The notes under the pieces were generated by a model, which was not told the origin of the DNA, did no database searches, and worked only from the letters and a program-made list of their open reading frames with translations. The translations under genes were made by a program, and so were the position numbers. A stretch of DNA of 22,554 bases from an uncultured Prevotellaceae bacterium (GTDB lineage Bacteria > Bacteroidota > Bacteroidia > Bacteroidales > Bacteroidaceae): contig CALGGJ010000095.1 of NCBI GenBank assembly GCA_937915745.1, forward strand, positions 1-22,554, read 5' to 3'. Below, piece by piece: positions 9,235-18,300 of this stretch (the first letter of the stretch is position 1; each line of letters starts with the position of its first letter).

Positions 9235-11079
9235 ATGAAAAGACATAATAAAATAAAGGCAATAGGATTGGCAGTTGTCGCAAGCATGACAATGGTTTCT
9301 TGCGATGTAGAACTCCTGCCATTAAACACTGTCATCCTTGAAAACTATTGGACAAACAAGGACGACGTACAAAGTGTGGTCACATCCTGCTATGCTGGAC
9401 TTTGCACAAGCGATGTAGTAAGCCGCATGCTGGTGTGGGGAGAGCTCAGGTCTGACAACGTACAAGCTGGAAAGCGAGTGGCAGATGCCGGAAACGACAT
9501 CAAATACTTGCTCAACGGTAACACACTCGAGACAAACAGCTACTGCGACTGGTCGAGCTTCTACGTAATAATAAATAGGTGTAACACCTGCGAGATGTAT
9601 GCTCCTATCGTACAATCGCGCGACCCTAACTTCACCACGTCAGACCTGCGTCAGACAATGGCTGAAATCAAGACAATCCGCGCACTGTGCTACTTCTATC
9701 TCATCCGCACATTTGGCGACGTGCCATTCACACGCACTCCGTCAATCGACGACTCACAGAACTACGTCATACCTGCAACCAAGCAGGAACTCATCCTCGA
9801 CACACTCATCACCGAACTCGAGGAATACATGATGTACGCTCCTAAACGCTATGTCATCGACAACGAAACGACAGGCAAGATAAGCCGTAACGGAGTGTTT
9901 GCACTCCTGGCCGACCTCTACCTCTGGCGTGCCTCGAATGCCAATGTTGACCCTGTGAAACGCGATGCCGACTACAGAAAGTGTGTGGAATATTGCGACC
10001 GAATCATCGCAGCAAAGATAGATGAGTATAAGGAAGACCGATATGGAAACCTGCACCGTCAAATCAGCCGCGATATATATGCAGAGTACGGATATCCACT
10101 CATCGAAGAATGGAACGAAGCCGACCAGGCTTCAACGTCTGGTTACACTGCCAAGGCATACAACCTGATATTCGGTTCCGGACACTCATTCGAGAGTATA
10201 TTCGAACTGTCGTTCTCGTCTAACCAAGCCTCACAAGGCACTACGAACAGCGCCGTTTCCAGCTTCTATGGTAATAACAGCAATGGCGACAACGGTGCTT
10301 ACCTGTCGGCTACACAGTCTATGATGTCTGTCACTCCACCGGCTCAGTACGACTACAACAACACAACACTCTTCACATCATACGACTTCCGCTCACAAGA
10401 GTGGTTCAAGTACAGCGACAGCGAAGAATTCAATATCCGTAAGTATGCTTCCGACATCATGACTGTGGCTGTTGGAACAAATACACAATGGAAAGTTCAG
10501 GACACCAACTATCGGCAGCAGAACTATGCCAACTGGATAATATATCGTCTGACCGACATTATGCTCATGAAAGCTGAGGCCGAAGTGCAGATTGCTGACT
10601 TCATTGACACACACGTTCCCGACACGAATAGCGTGAAGACACGCATAGAGGTTTATGGAAACAACTACACTACATCCGAGGAATACTATAATGATGTATT
10701 CAATATAGTATCTGCAATCTACAGACGTTCTGCCCCTAACTCATCGGCACAGGCACGCCCTCTACAGAATAACTTCACCTCGAAGTCATCATACGACGGA
10801 CTGGTAGCCACCGAGCGACGTCGCGAACTCATGTTCGAAGGCAAACGCTATTACGACCTTGTGCGAAGAGCACGTCGTGAGGGATCCACGTCATCTGTTG
10901 TAAGCTTGTTGAGCAGCAAATACACTACAAATGCTGCGGCAATGAGAATCAAGATGTCAATGCTTGAATTCCTCTATATGCCTTATTCACAAGATGAGCT
11001 TAAGCGTAACCCGCTTTTGGTGCAGAATCCTGCATTCGACAAGGAAAAGAAGAATAACAGAACAGGATTTAATGATTAA
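9235..11079 (+). CDS. SusD/RagB-family surface lipoprotein (first copy)
   Basis: The product is 614 residues. The start at 9235 is chosen because it gives a clean lipoprotein signal (MKRHNKIKAIGL onward, lipidated Cys23 after MTMVS) and has an A-rich stretch just upstream. An upstream ATG at 9208 would overlap the end of susC and add nine polar residues before the signal. Typical SusD features are TIRALCYFYLIRTFGDVPFT at 147-166, in the TPR-like helical core, RRRELMFEGKRYYDLVRR at 528-545, and near the end FLYMPYSQDELKRNPLLVQN. SusD proteins sit on the cell surface and close over the SusC barrel to capture substrate. It is paired with the preceding susC and followed after 8 bp by a FAS1 lipoprotein gene. 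Confidence 0.94.
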   Translation: MKRHNKIKAIGLAVVASMTMVSCDVELLPLNTVILENYWTNKDDVQSVVTSCYAGLCTSDVVSRMLVWGELRSDNVQAGKRVADAGNDIKYLLNGNTLETNSYCDWSSFYVIINRCNTCEMYAPIVQSRDPNFTTSDLRQTMAEIKTIRALCYFYLIRTFGDVPFTRTPSIDDSQNYVIPATKQELILDTLITELEEYMMYAPKRYVIDNETTGKISRNGVFALLADLYLWRASNANVDPVKRDADYRKCVEYCDRIIAAKIDEYKEDRYGNLHRQISRDIYAEYGYPLIEEWNEADQASTSGYTAKAYNLIFGSGHSFESIFELSFSSNQASQGTTNSAVSSFYGNNSNGDNGAYLSATQSMMSVTPPAQYDYNNTTLFTSYDFRSQEWFKYSDSEEFNIRKYASDIMTVAVGTNTQWKVQDTNYRQQNYANWIIYRLTDIMLMKAEAEVQIADFIDTHVPDTNSVKTRIEVYGNNYTTSEEYYNDVFNIVSAIYRRSAPNSSAQARPLQNNFTSKSSYDGLVATERRRELMFEGKRYYDLVRRARREGSTSSVVSLLSSKYTTNAAAMRIKMSMLEFLYMPYSQDELKRNPLLVQNPAFDKEKKNNRTGFND

Positions 11080-11087
11080 GCACGGAT

Positions 11088-13157
11088 ATGAATATGAAGA
11101 AATTTAATATTATTGCAGTAATTCTCACAGCTCTGGGTGCTTTCAGCATTGGTTGTGATGACGACCCAGGAGTAGAAAACTATTATACTGCTAAGGGAGA
11201 TATGGCAAGCACATATCTCACCTCACGGTCTGACCAATTCAGCGAGTTTATCAATATTATCAACCGCTCTGAAATGGTCAACTTCGACCTGCTCGGTACT
11301 TACGGCTCTTACACCGTATTTGCTCCTACTAACGATGCGGTGCATAACTTCCTTGATGGACGTGGCCTGACTTCAATCGATGAGTTGTCTGTAGCAGATT
11401 GTGACACCATCGCAGCTACACACATCATCGAGAGCTCATACTTCACGACCGACTTGTCTGACGGCACTATGCCAACGATGAACATGCTCGACCGTTATCT
11501 CACCATCACCTGCGACTCTGATACCGTTGCAACAACCGGAACAATAGAAATCGCATATTACATCAACAGCTACTCAAGGCTCATAGTTTATGACGACTCG
11601 GTAGAAAACGGAGTGGTACACACCGTTGACCGCATCATCGACGCTACGACCCAGATGCTGCCTGACCTCATGTTGAAGGACAGCACCATCTCGCTCTTCT
11701 GTCAGGCTTTGAAACTGACCCACCTCGACGACTCAATGCGACTCTACAAGGACGAGACCTACGTCTGCTCGCCCGACTCGTTCGAAGAGGGACACACCTT
11801 CTCAACTGCCTCGGAATACGACAACGTGTTCTACATGGAGAACCGATACTATGGATACACCGGCTTCATCGAGCCTAACTCGGTATATGCCGAGCATGAA
11901 ATCTATGATATCGACGACCTCCGTCAACACGCCAAGGAGGTTTACGACGATATGTATCCGGAAGATGCCGACGTGACCGACGAGACCGACCGGCGCAATT
12001 CGCTCAACCGCTGGGTGTCATACCACTTCCTCGACCGTCGTGCCCACTACGACGAGCTGACTGTTGACAACAGGATGTTGCAGCAATGTTTCGACCGTCG
12101 TCACTGGGATGTGGCCGACTGGTATGAAACCATGTTACCTTATTCTATAATGAAAGTGTCGTTCCCTTCAGGAACACAGGCCGGACGCTACGTCAACCGC
12201 CGTGGTGTGCAGAACCGCAAGGATACACGTGGCGTGTTCGTGGCAGGTGCCAAGATTTCATCTCCATCAGAAGCCGGACGTCATACCGAAGCAACCAACG
12301 GAGTATATCACTACATTAACGACCTCATAGACTACGGACGCAACACGCAGGAAGTAGTCCTCAACGAGCGCATGCGTATCGACGCATCAACCCTCTCGCC
12401 CGACTTCATGACCAGTGGTGCTCGTGGACACGAGGTAGGAGCATTCGGCATAGGTAGTGTAGGTGGCGACCCTGAAAATCCACACAAGTATGGTATATGG
12501 CAGGCTATCACCGATCCTAAGCAGAATATCAACACATGTATCGGTTTCAAGGCAGGTTCGGCTAAGAACTTCAAGTACTCCGACATCCAGACACACCTCC
12601 ACGTGCGTAACCGTTACCTCACATTCTGGTCTTACCAGGGCGACGAAGTGACAATCTGCGGTATGTATGATGTCACATTCAAGCTCCCTCCAGTACCAGA
12701 GGGCGACTACGAGTTCCGTATAGCTACTTGTATTGACTTCTCCAACCGTGGTATCATCCAGGTATATCTTGATGACCAACCATGCGGAATACCGGTAGAT
12801 ATGCGTATTGCCGGTACCAACCCAATCGTCGGATGGCGTTCGGATAATGACCTCGGCGACGAAGAGGCCATCGCATCTTACGACAAGGCAATGCACAACC
12901 GCGGATGGATGAAGGGTCCCGCATCTTATCGTAATACGGGTGACTCCGCCGGAACATCGCCGGCAAGCTACTTCCGCACTTACGCTAACACACTGCGACG
13001 CGTCTTCACTACATTCCACTCCGATGGAAAGACTGACCACTGGATTCGTGTACAGCAGAAGTTGGAGTCAACCAACGGTACGTTTGCGTTCGACTATATA
13101 GAACTTTGTCCAAAATCTGTTTACAACAACGAATACTATCCTGAAGATAGGTTATAA
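11088..13157 (+). CDS. FAS1-domain lipoprotein with C-terminal beta-rich module
   Basis: The product is 689 residues. The lipobox FSIGC gives lipidated Cys23. The start could equally be the ATG at 11094, which encodes the same signal minus two residues. The first FAS1 domain spans about 38-183, with YTVFAPTNDA at 75-84 and NGVVHTVDRII at 174-184. A diverged second FAS1 domain appears to run from about 190 to 413 and closes with NGVYHYINDLI at 404-414. The last 270 residues look beta-rich: GDYEFRIATCIDFSNRGIIQ at 539-558, and near the end FDYIELCPKSVYN. This tail resembles C-terminal domains of Bacteroidota fasciclin lipoproteins (possibly the DUF5108 group; not verified). It lies in the tight run, 18 bp before a second FAS1 gene. 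Likely a surface ligand-binding or adhesion partner of the Sus importers; ligand unknown. Confidence 0.82.
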   Translation: MNMKKFNIIAVILTALGAFSIGCDDDPGVENYYTAKGDMASTYLTSRSDQFSEFINIINRSEMVNFDLLGTYGSYTVFAPTNDAVHNFLDGRGLTSIDELSVADCDTIAATHIIESSYFTTDLSDGTMPTMNMLDRYLTITCDSDTVATTGTIEIAYYINSYSRLIVYDDSVENGVVHTVDRIIDATTQMLPDLMLKDSTISLFCQALKLTHLDDSMRLYKDETYVCSPDSFEEGHTFSTASEYDNVFYMENRYYGYTGFIEPNSVYAEHEIYDIDDLRQHAKEVYDDMYPEDADVTDETDRRNSLNRWVSYHFLDRRAHYDELTVDNRMLQQCFDRRHWDVADWYETMLPYSIMKVSFPSGTQAGRYVNRRGVQNRKDTRGVFVAGAKISSPSEAGRHTEATNGVYHYINDLIDYGRNTQEVVLNERMRIDASTLSPDFMTSGARGHEVGAFGIGSVGGDPENPHKYGIWQAITDPKQNINTCIGFKAGSAKNFKYSDIQTHLHVRNRYLTFWSYQGDEVTICGMYDVTFKLPPVPEGDYEFRIATCIDFSNRGIIQVYLDDQPCGIPVDMRIAGTNPIVGWRSDNDLGDEEAIASYDKAMHNRGWMKGPASYRNTGDSAGTSPASYFRTYANTLRRVFTTFHSDGKTDHWIRVQQKLESTNGTFAFDYIELCPKSVYNNEYYPEDRL

Positions 13158-13175
13158 TTCTTAAAACTATTTGTT

Positions 13176-14921
13176 ATGAACAAAACATATAAATTAATTC
13201 GTACAGGACTCGTAGCAGTGGCAGGTTTGCTTGCCTGCTACTCCTGCTCCGATACATGGGACGAACACTACAAGGATTCAGCAGAGAACCCAAACCTTGT
13301 TGACGCCACCATATATCAGTACATGAAGTCGCAGCCTAATCTTTCTGATTTTGTCGATGTAATCGATGCGTCAGGATACAAGGCCATGCTCGATGAAACC
13401 CAGATTGTGACTGTATTCGCACCCGTAAACGGTACATTCGACAAGCAGACACTCATTGATGGTATCAACAACGGCAACGGAGATGTTGTGCTCACCCGAT
13501 TCATCAAGAATCACATTGCGCGTTACAACTATTCATTGAATGAGAAAGAGCAGGATGTTGAACTTCTCAATAAGAAGGTCACATCTCTATCAAATGGTTA
13601 TGTAAGTCAAGACTCTATTCAGACACTCGAGACAAACATACAATGTACTAATGGTATATTACACATTATAAAGTCACAGATTCCGTTCCATGCCAACATA
13701 TACGAACTCATGGAGACAACCGCCGATATGGATTCAATCTATCAGTTGTTCGCATATTACGACGAAGACTCGCTCGATATCAATCGCAGTGTATATCGTG
13801 GTGTTGACGATGATGGAAACCGCATATATGTGGATTCTGTGCTTATCCATACCAACGACCTTATGACTCGTCTGAGGGGATACATCCACCGCGAAGACTC
13901 CGACTACACAATCATCGTTCCTACCAATGATGCAATCGCCGAGCGTCTGGAAGAGACACGCAAGTATTTCGTGTACAATATTCACGAAGAAGACCGCGAC
14001 TCACTTCAGAACTTCTTTTCAAACTACTACACGCTCAATCCGTTGATTTTTAACAACAACTCCAACCTGCATCAGGAAGACTCGCTCGTAACCACGACAT
14101 ACAGCAAGTGGGATCCAAAATACAATGTATTCTACAAGCCATTCGAGCGTGGAGGAATTCTTGAGCCGGGTACGTACAACGAGTGTATTGAATGCAGTAA
14201 TGGTGTTGCTTATACAACCGACCGCTATCCAGCTACTATCTACGATGCATTCTTCCGCGAGATAGAGTTGGAGTGTGAGAATTCAGGAAATGTGAACGTA
14301 GAGCAAGACAAAGATGGTAACGCACTCTTCACACGTACATGTAGCTATTCGTCGGTTGTAATCAACAACAGCGCGGTGTCTAACCGTTCATACCTTGATG
14401 TTCAGCCATCCAACTCTTCGGCACAGCCTTACATCGGATTCAATATACCGAACACACTTTCGGGAACATACGAAGCATACATCGTTACCGTACCTCTCAA
14501 GATGGGACGTAACGTGCAGGATGCCGATACGCTCAAACCTTACCAATTCCGTGTGAACCTGTTTACACGTACCAACCGTCCAACTGATGTCAATGCTTCA
14601 TGGCCTTCTTCGAGCGTAAGACTGAAGAACCCAGCCGACAACGGCAACAACTTTGTCAGCAATCCGGAGCAAATCGATACAATATACCTTGGTGAACTCA
14701 CATTCACCGAGTGCTACTACCAGGTTCCACAGGTCGGTGTGATGCTTCAGGTTCAGTCTTATGTATCTTCATCTCAGACGAAGAACTACTCACGTCGTAT
14801 GCTTTTAGACCGCATCTTGCTCCGACCTAAAGGAATGCCGGAGCGTGGCAAAGAGGCGCGTAATGCCGAGCTTGCAGATTCGGACGAATCAGATGATGGG
14901 CAAGATGAAGAGCAAGAATAA
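13176..14921 (+). CDS. FAS1-domain lipoprotein with acidic C-terminal tail
   Basis: The product is 581 residues. The lipobox LACYSC gives lipidated Cys24, followed by SDTWDEHY, a start commonly seen in Bacteroidota fasciclin lipoproteins. The first FAS1 domain spans about 40-171 (TVFAPVNGTF at 79-88, CTNGILHIIKSQIPF closing). A second, probably incomplete one spans about 175-350, with YTIIVPTNDAI at 244-254. The region from about 360 to 552 is beta-rich (SGTYEAYIVTVPLK; then LLDRILLRPKG near its end) and looks like a counterpart of the C-terminal module of the preceding gene. The last 14 residues (568-581) are almost all Asp, Glu, Gln and Ser, an unusual tail. The gene ends 10 bp before the second susC. 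Surface adhesion or ligand binding is inferred. Confidence 0.82.
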   Translation: MNKTYKLIRTGLVAVAGLLACYSCSDTWDEHYKDSAENPNLVDATIYQYMKSQPNLSDFVDVIDASGYKAMLDETQIVTVFAPVNGTFDKQTLIDGINNGNGDVVLTRFIKNHIARYNYSLNEKEQDVELLNKKVTSLSNGYVSQDSIQTLETNIQCTNGILHIIKSQIPFHANIYELMETTADMDSIYQLFAYYDEDSLDINRSVYRGVDDDGNRIYVDSVLIHTNDLMTRLRGYIHREDSDYTIIVPTNDAIAERLEETRKYFVYNIHEEDRDSLQNFFSNYYTLNPLIFNNNSNLHQEDSLVTTTYSKWDPKYNVFYKPFERGGILEPGTYNECIECSNGVAYTTDRYPATIYDAFFREIELECENSGNVNVEQDKDGNALFTRTCSYSSVVINNSAVSNRSYLDVQPSNSSAQPYIGFNIPNTLSGTYEAYIVTVPLKMGRNVQDADTLKPYQFRVNLFTRTNRPTDVNASWPSSSVRLKNPADNGNNFVSNPEQIDTIYLGELTFTECYYQVPQVGVMLQVQSYVSSSQTKNYSRRMLLDRILLRPKGMPERGKEARNAELADSDESDDGQDEEQE

Positions 14922-14931
14922 CTCCTAAACA

Positions 14932-17900
14932 ATGAACTGTATGAAAAGATATATGAACAATAATATGCAGCTTTTCTGCAAGGCAGGAATTGCCGCTCTG
15001 ATATTCAGCATAGGAGTATTACCCGCATCTGCACAGTTTGATGACGAGGCGGTCGAAGTGACTGATGCTCCTGTTGCCAAGAAGCAACCAAAGAAGGTGA
15101 TAAAGCAATATCCCATGAAGGAAATCAAGGGTCACGTCTATGATGCAGCCACTGGCGAGGCACTCACTGGTGTTAAGATTAAGTCTTACAACAACAGTTT
15201 CTATGCAGCCATGACCGACTCTACCGGTGCTTACAGCATCAGTGTTCCCGAGTTCGTCACCTCGCTCTCTGCCGACCTCGAAGATTATAACATCTCGCAG
15301 GTTGCCATCAACGGTCGTTCATCGGGAGTTGATATCAAACTCTTCTCCGACGTATATAACCGCGACTACGAAGCAAAGACTTCTGCCGCCCGCACAGTCG
15401 GCACCCGCGGCTTTGAACACACAGCGTCTATCACCGTTGACCAGGAAATCCAAAACCGTCTGGGCGGAAACGTGCGCTCAGCCTCACGTTCGGGAATACC
15501 TGGACAAGGTGTCAGCATGTTCATCGAGGGTTTCCACTCAATCAATGCGACATCTCAGCCGCTCGTTGTAATCGATGGAGTTATCCACGATCAGATGTAT
15601 TCGTCCACAATGCTTCACAACGGCTACTACAACAACCAGCTCGAGGCACTCAGTATGGATGATATCTCAGAGGTAAAGATTATGAAGAATGGTACGGCCA
15701 TCTATGGTGCCCAGGCAGCCAATGGTGTGATACTCATCAGCACCAAGCGCAACACCTCGATGACTACACGTATCGATGTCAACTTAAGTGCCGGCATTGA
15801 GACCACTCCTTCTACCATTGACGTGATGAATGCCGACGAGTACCGCTCTTATGCCTCTGGTTTGCTAAAGACTGCAGGCAGTAAGCTTGAGGACTTCAAG
15901 TTCTTGAAGACCGACCCTAACTACTATTATTATAATATGTATCACAACCACACCGACTGGAAGGACATTGCTTATCGCGAGGCAATGAGCCAAAACTATG
16001 GCATACACATCCAGGGAGGTGACGAAGTGGCTAACTACAACCTTTCTGTTGGATACATGAAGTCAGAGTCAACACTGAAGAAGAATCAAATGGAACGTTT
16101 CAACATCCGATTCAACTCCGACATTGTACTCACCGACAAGCTTACTACACGTTTCGACGTGGCATACTCAAACATCACACGAAATCTTCGCGACGATGGT
16201 CTCTCGTCTGCCTTCCAGACCAATGCCATCGCTTCGCCAAATGTGCTGACACTCGTCAAGTCGCCGTTCGTGGCACCTTACGACTTTGCTACCGACGGAA
16301 CCATGTCGGGCTTCATCTCCGATGCCGACGACTATCTCTACGAGGCTCTCGGTTCAATAGCATCGGTTGCCAACCCTCTTGGACTCCTTGTGTATGGTGA
16401 TGGTCTGAACAAGAACCGTGTTGACAATACCACGGTTGACATCGTCGTAACCCCTGTATGGCACATCAATCGAGATATGACAATTCAGGAACAGTTCAGC
16501 TACTCTTCACAGAGTTTCGACGAAAACTACTATACAGCAATCGTCGGTATGCCAAACTACTATATCGAGGACATAGGTACGGTGACCAACACCGTGGGTT
16601 CAAACTTCTCAAAGCATCACTCCGTACAGAGTGACACCCGTTTTGACTGGGTTATTCCGCTTGGTTCTCATCGTTTTGACTTCTTTGCGGGAGTTCGCTA
16701 CATGAACGACACCTATAAGTCTTCTTACCTCTACTCATTCAGCACAGGTAACGATAAGACTCCTGCACTCAGCAGTTCTACCGGTAAGCGTCGTGCCGAT
16801 GGTGTCAACGACATCTGGAAGTCAATATCATGGTATGGCAATCTCGATTACAACTACCGTGAGAAATACTATCTCCAGGGACAGTTTGCACTCCAGTCGT
16901 CTTCACGCTTCGGTAAGGATGCCAAAGCTGGTCTCAACATGTTTGGAGTAACATGGGGCCTCTTCCCTTCAATCCAGGGTTCGTGGGTCATCAGCAGCGA
17001 AGACTGGTTCCAGGCAGGCAGGGGTGGTATCAATATGTTGAAACTGAATGCAGGCTTTGAGTCGGTAGGAAACGATTCTTACGACAACAATGCTGCATTC
17101 ACCTACATGTCGAGCCGTCCGTTCCTGCGCGAGACAGGAGTAGCCCTCGGTATCACCAACATTGGTAACACCAAGTTGCGTTGGGAAACCACCAACCGCT
17201 TCAATGCAGGCCTTGAGGGTAACTTCTTCAACAACCGTCTCAACCTCAAGTTCAACTTCTTCACAGCCAAGACCGACAACCTCGTAACAGTTGGTACGAT
17301 TGCATACGTCACAGGTCTGAAGGATTACTGGACCAACGACGGAGCTTTGAAGAACAGTGGTTTCGATGTGGCAGCCGAGAGCAAGATTGTAAACAACAAA
17401 AACTTCAAGTTCACTCTCGGTGCCAGCTTAGGTCACTATAAGAACAAGATTACTCAGTTGCCTGAAAATGTGTCGTCGGTAGAGACTTCGCTCTATGGTG
17501 GAACCGTTCTCACAAAGGTAGGCAGCCCATTGGGTCAGTTCTACGGATTCAAGACCGATGGTGTCTTCTCTACGACCAGCGAGGCCGCCGCAGCCGACCT
17601 TGGCCAGCTCAATGATGCAGGCAACAAGGAAAACTTCGGTGCCGGCGATATGAGGTTTGTTGATATGAACGGTGATGGTCTCATCTCCGACGGTAGCGAT
17701 GGTAAGTACGACGACCGCGTAGTCATTGGCGACCCTAATCCAGATATTTATGGAAACATCAATGCCAACTTCTTCATCGGTAAGAACTGGAACATAGGTA
17801 TCAACTTTAACTACAGCCTCGGTAACGATATCTACAACTATCAGCGTGCCATCAGCGAGGGTGGAAATGCATTCCTCAACCAGACTACAGCCCTCAACCG

Positions 17901-18231
17901 CCGTTGGATTGTCGAGGGTCAGAAGACCGACATCCCACAGGCAGTATATAACGACCCTATGGGCAACAGCCGCTTCTCCGACCGCTGGATTGAGGATGGT
18001 TCTTATCTCAAGCTCAAGAACGTGACAGTGAGCTACAAGCTCCCTATCACCAACGAGTATTTCCAGGGATTCACCATCTGGGCAGCTGCCAACAACCTGC
18101 TCACCTTCACCAAGTACCTCGGTTCCGATCCGGAGGTGTCGTGTGGCAATGGCTCGTTGCTCCAGGGCATCGATGCAGGCTATACATCAGCCGGACGCAG
18201 CTTCACTATAGGAGTTAAGATTAACTTGTAA
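14932..18231 (+). CDS. SusC-family TonB-linked outer-membrane importer (second copy)
   Basis: The product is 1099 residues from this start; the ATG at 14941 (MKRYMNNN onward) is an equally good choice. The signal peptide ends at about PASA-34. Between it and the regulatory-like domain lies an extra charged linker (36-63), first acidic, then Lys-rich (KKQPKKVIKQYPMK). The domain GHVYDAATGEALTGVKIKSY follows from 67. The plug signature is degenerate: KNGTAIYGAQAANGVI at 252-267, with GAQA replacing the common GSRG. The barrel contains DMNGDGLISDGSDGKYDDR, a longer version of the Asp-rich loop. The C-terminus is RSFTIGVKINL. It diverges strongly from the first SusC, so the two pairs are not a recent duplication. 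TonB-dependent import is inferred; substrate unknown. Its susD lies 69 bp downstream, behind a strong hairpin. Confidence 0.94.
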   Translation: MNCMKRYMNNNMQLFCKAGIAALIFSIGVLPASAQFDDEAVEVTDAPVAKKQPKKVIKQYPMKEIKGHVYDAATGEALTGVKIKSYNNSFYAAMTDSTGAYSISVPEFVTSLSADLEDYNISQVAINGRSSGVDIKLFSDVYNRDYEAKTSAARTVGTRGFEHTASITVDQEIQNRLGGNVRSASRSGIPGQGVSMFIEGFHSINATSQPLVVIDGVIHDQMYSSTMLHNGYYNNQLEALSMDDISEVKIMKNGTAIYGAQAANGVILISTKRNTSMTTRIDVNLSAGIETTPSTIDVMNADEYRSYASGLLKTAGSKLEDFKFLKTDPNYYYYNMYHNHTDWKDIAYREAMSQNYGIHIQGGDEVANYNLSVGYMKSESTLKKNQMERFNIRFNSDIVLTDKLTTRFDVAYSNITRNLRDDGLSSAFQTNAIASPNVLTLVKSPFVAPYDFATDGTMSGFISDADDYLYEALGSIASVANPLGLLVYGDGLNKNRVDNTTVDIVVTPVWHINRDMTIQEQFSYSSQSFDENYYTAIVGMPNYYIEDIGTVTNTVGSNFSKHHSVQSDTRFDWVIPLGSHRFDFFAGVRYMNDTYKSSYLYSFSTGNDKTPALSSSTGKRRADGVNDIWKSISWYGNLDYNYREKYYLQGQFALQSSSRFGKDAKAGLNMFGVTWGLFPSIQGSWVISSEDWFQAGRGGINMLKLNAGFESVGNDSYDNNAAFTYMSSRPFLRETGVALGITNIGNTKLRWETTNRFNAGLEGNFFNNRLNLKFNFFTAKTDNLVTVGTIAYVTGLKDYWTNDGALKNSGFDVAAESKIVNNKNFKFTLGASLGHYKNKITQLPENVSSVETSLYGGTVLTKVGSPLGQFYGFKTDGVFSTTSEAAAADLGQLNDAGNKENFGAGDMRFVDMNGDGLISDGSDGKYDDRVVIGDPNPDIYGNINANFFIGKNWNIGINFNYSLGNDIYNYQRAISEGGNAFLNQTTALNRRWIVEGQKTDIPQAVYNDPMGNSRFSDRWIEDGSYLKLKNVTVSYKLPITNEYFQGFTIWAAANNLLTFTKYLGSDPEVSCGNGSLLQGIDAGYTSAGRSFTIGVKINL

Positions 18232-18247
18232 CACTATTCCCCACATG

Positions 18248-18271
18248 CCGGCCTCGCTCACAGCGGGCCGG
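18248..18271 (+). other. GC-rich intercistronic hairpin between susC and susD
   Basis: The arms CCGGCC (18248-18253) plus CGCT (18255-18258) pair with AGCGGGCCGG (18262-18271), giving ten base pairs with a one-base bulge at 18254 and a CAC loop. A larger alternative pairs TGCCGGCC (18246-18253) with GGCCGGCA (18271-18278). No T-run follows on either strand, so this is not an intrinsic terminator. It sits in the only wide gap of the run, about 30 bp before the susD start. It could protect the upstream mRNA end or lower susD expression. Confidence 0.7.
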
Positions 18272-18300
18272 GCCGGCAGGGATAATAAAACAGACAATAT

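Noticed and set aside
12387..13040. A 217-residue antisense frame inside the second FAS1 gene
   Set aside because: It is a shadow of the coding strand; no signal, motif or separate promoter was seen.
5937..18231. The two SusC/SusD pairs as a recent tandem duplication
   Set aside because: The proteins differ in N-terminal layout, plug motif and length and show no long shared stretches.
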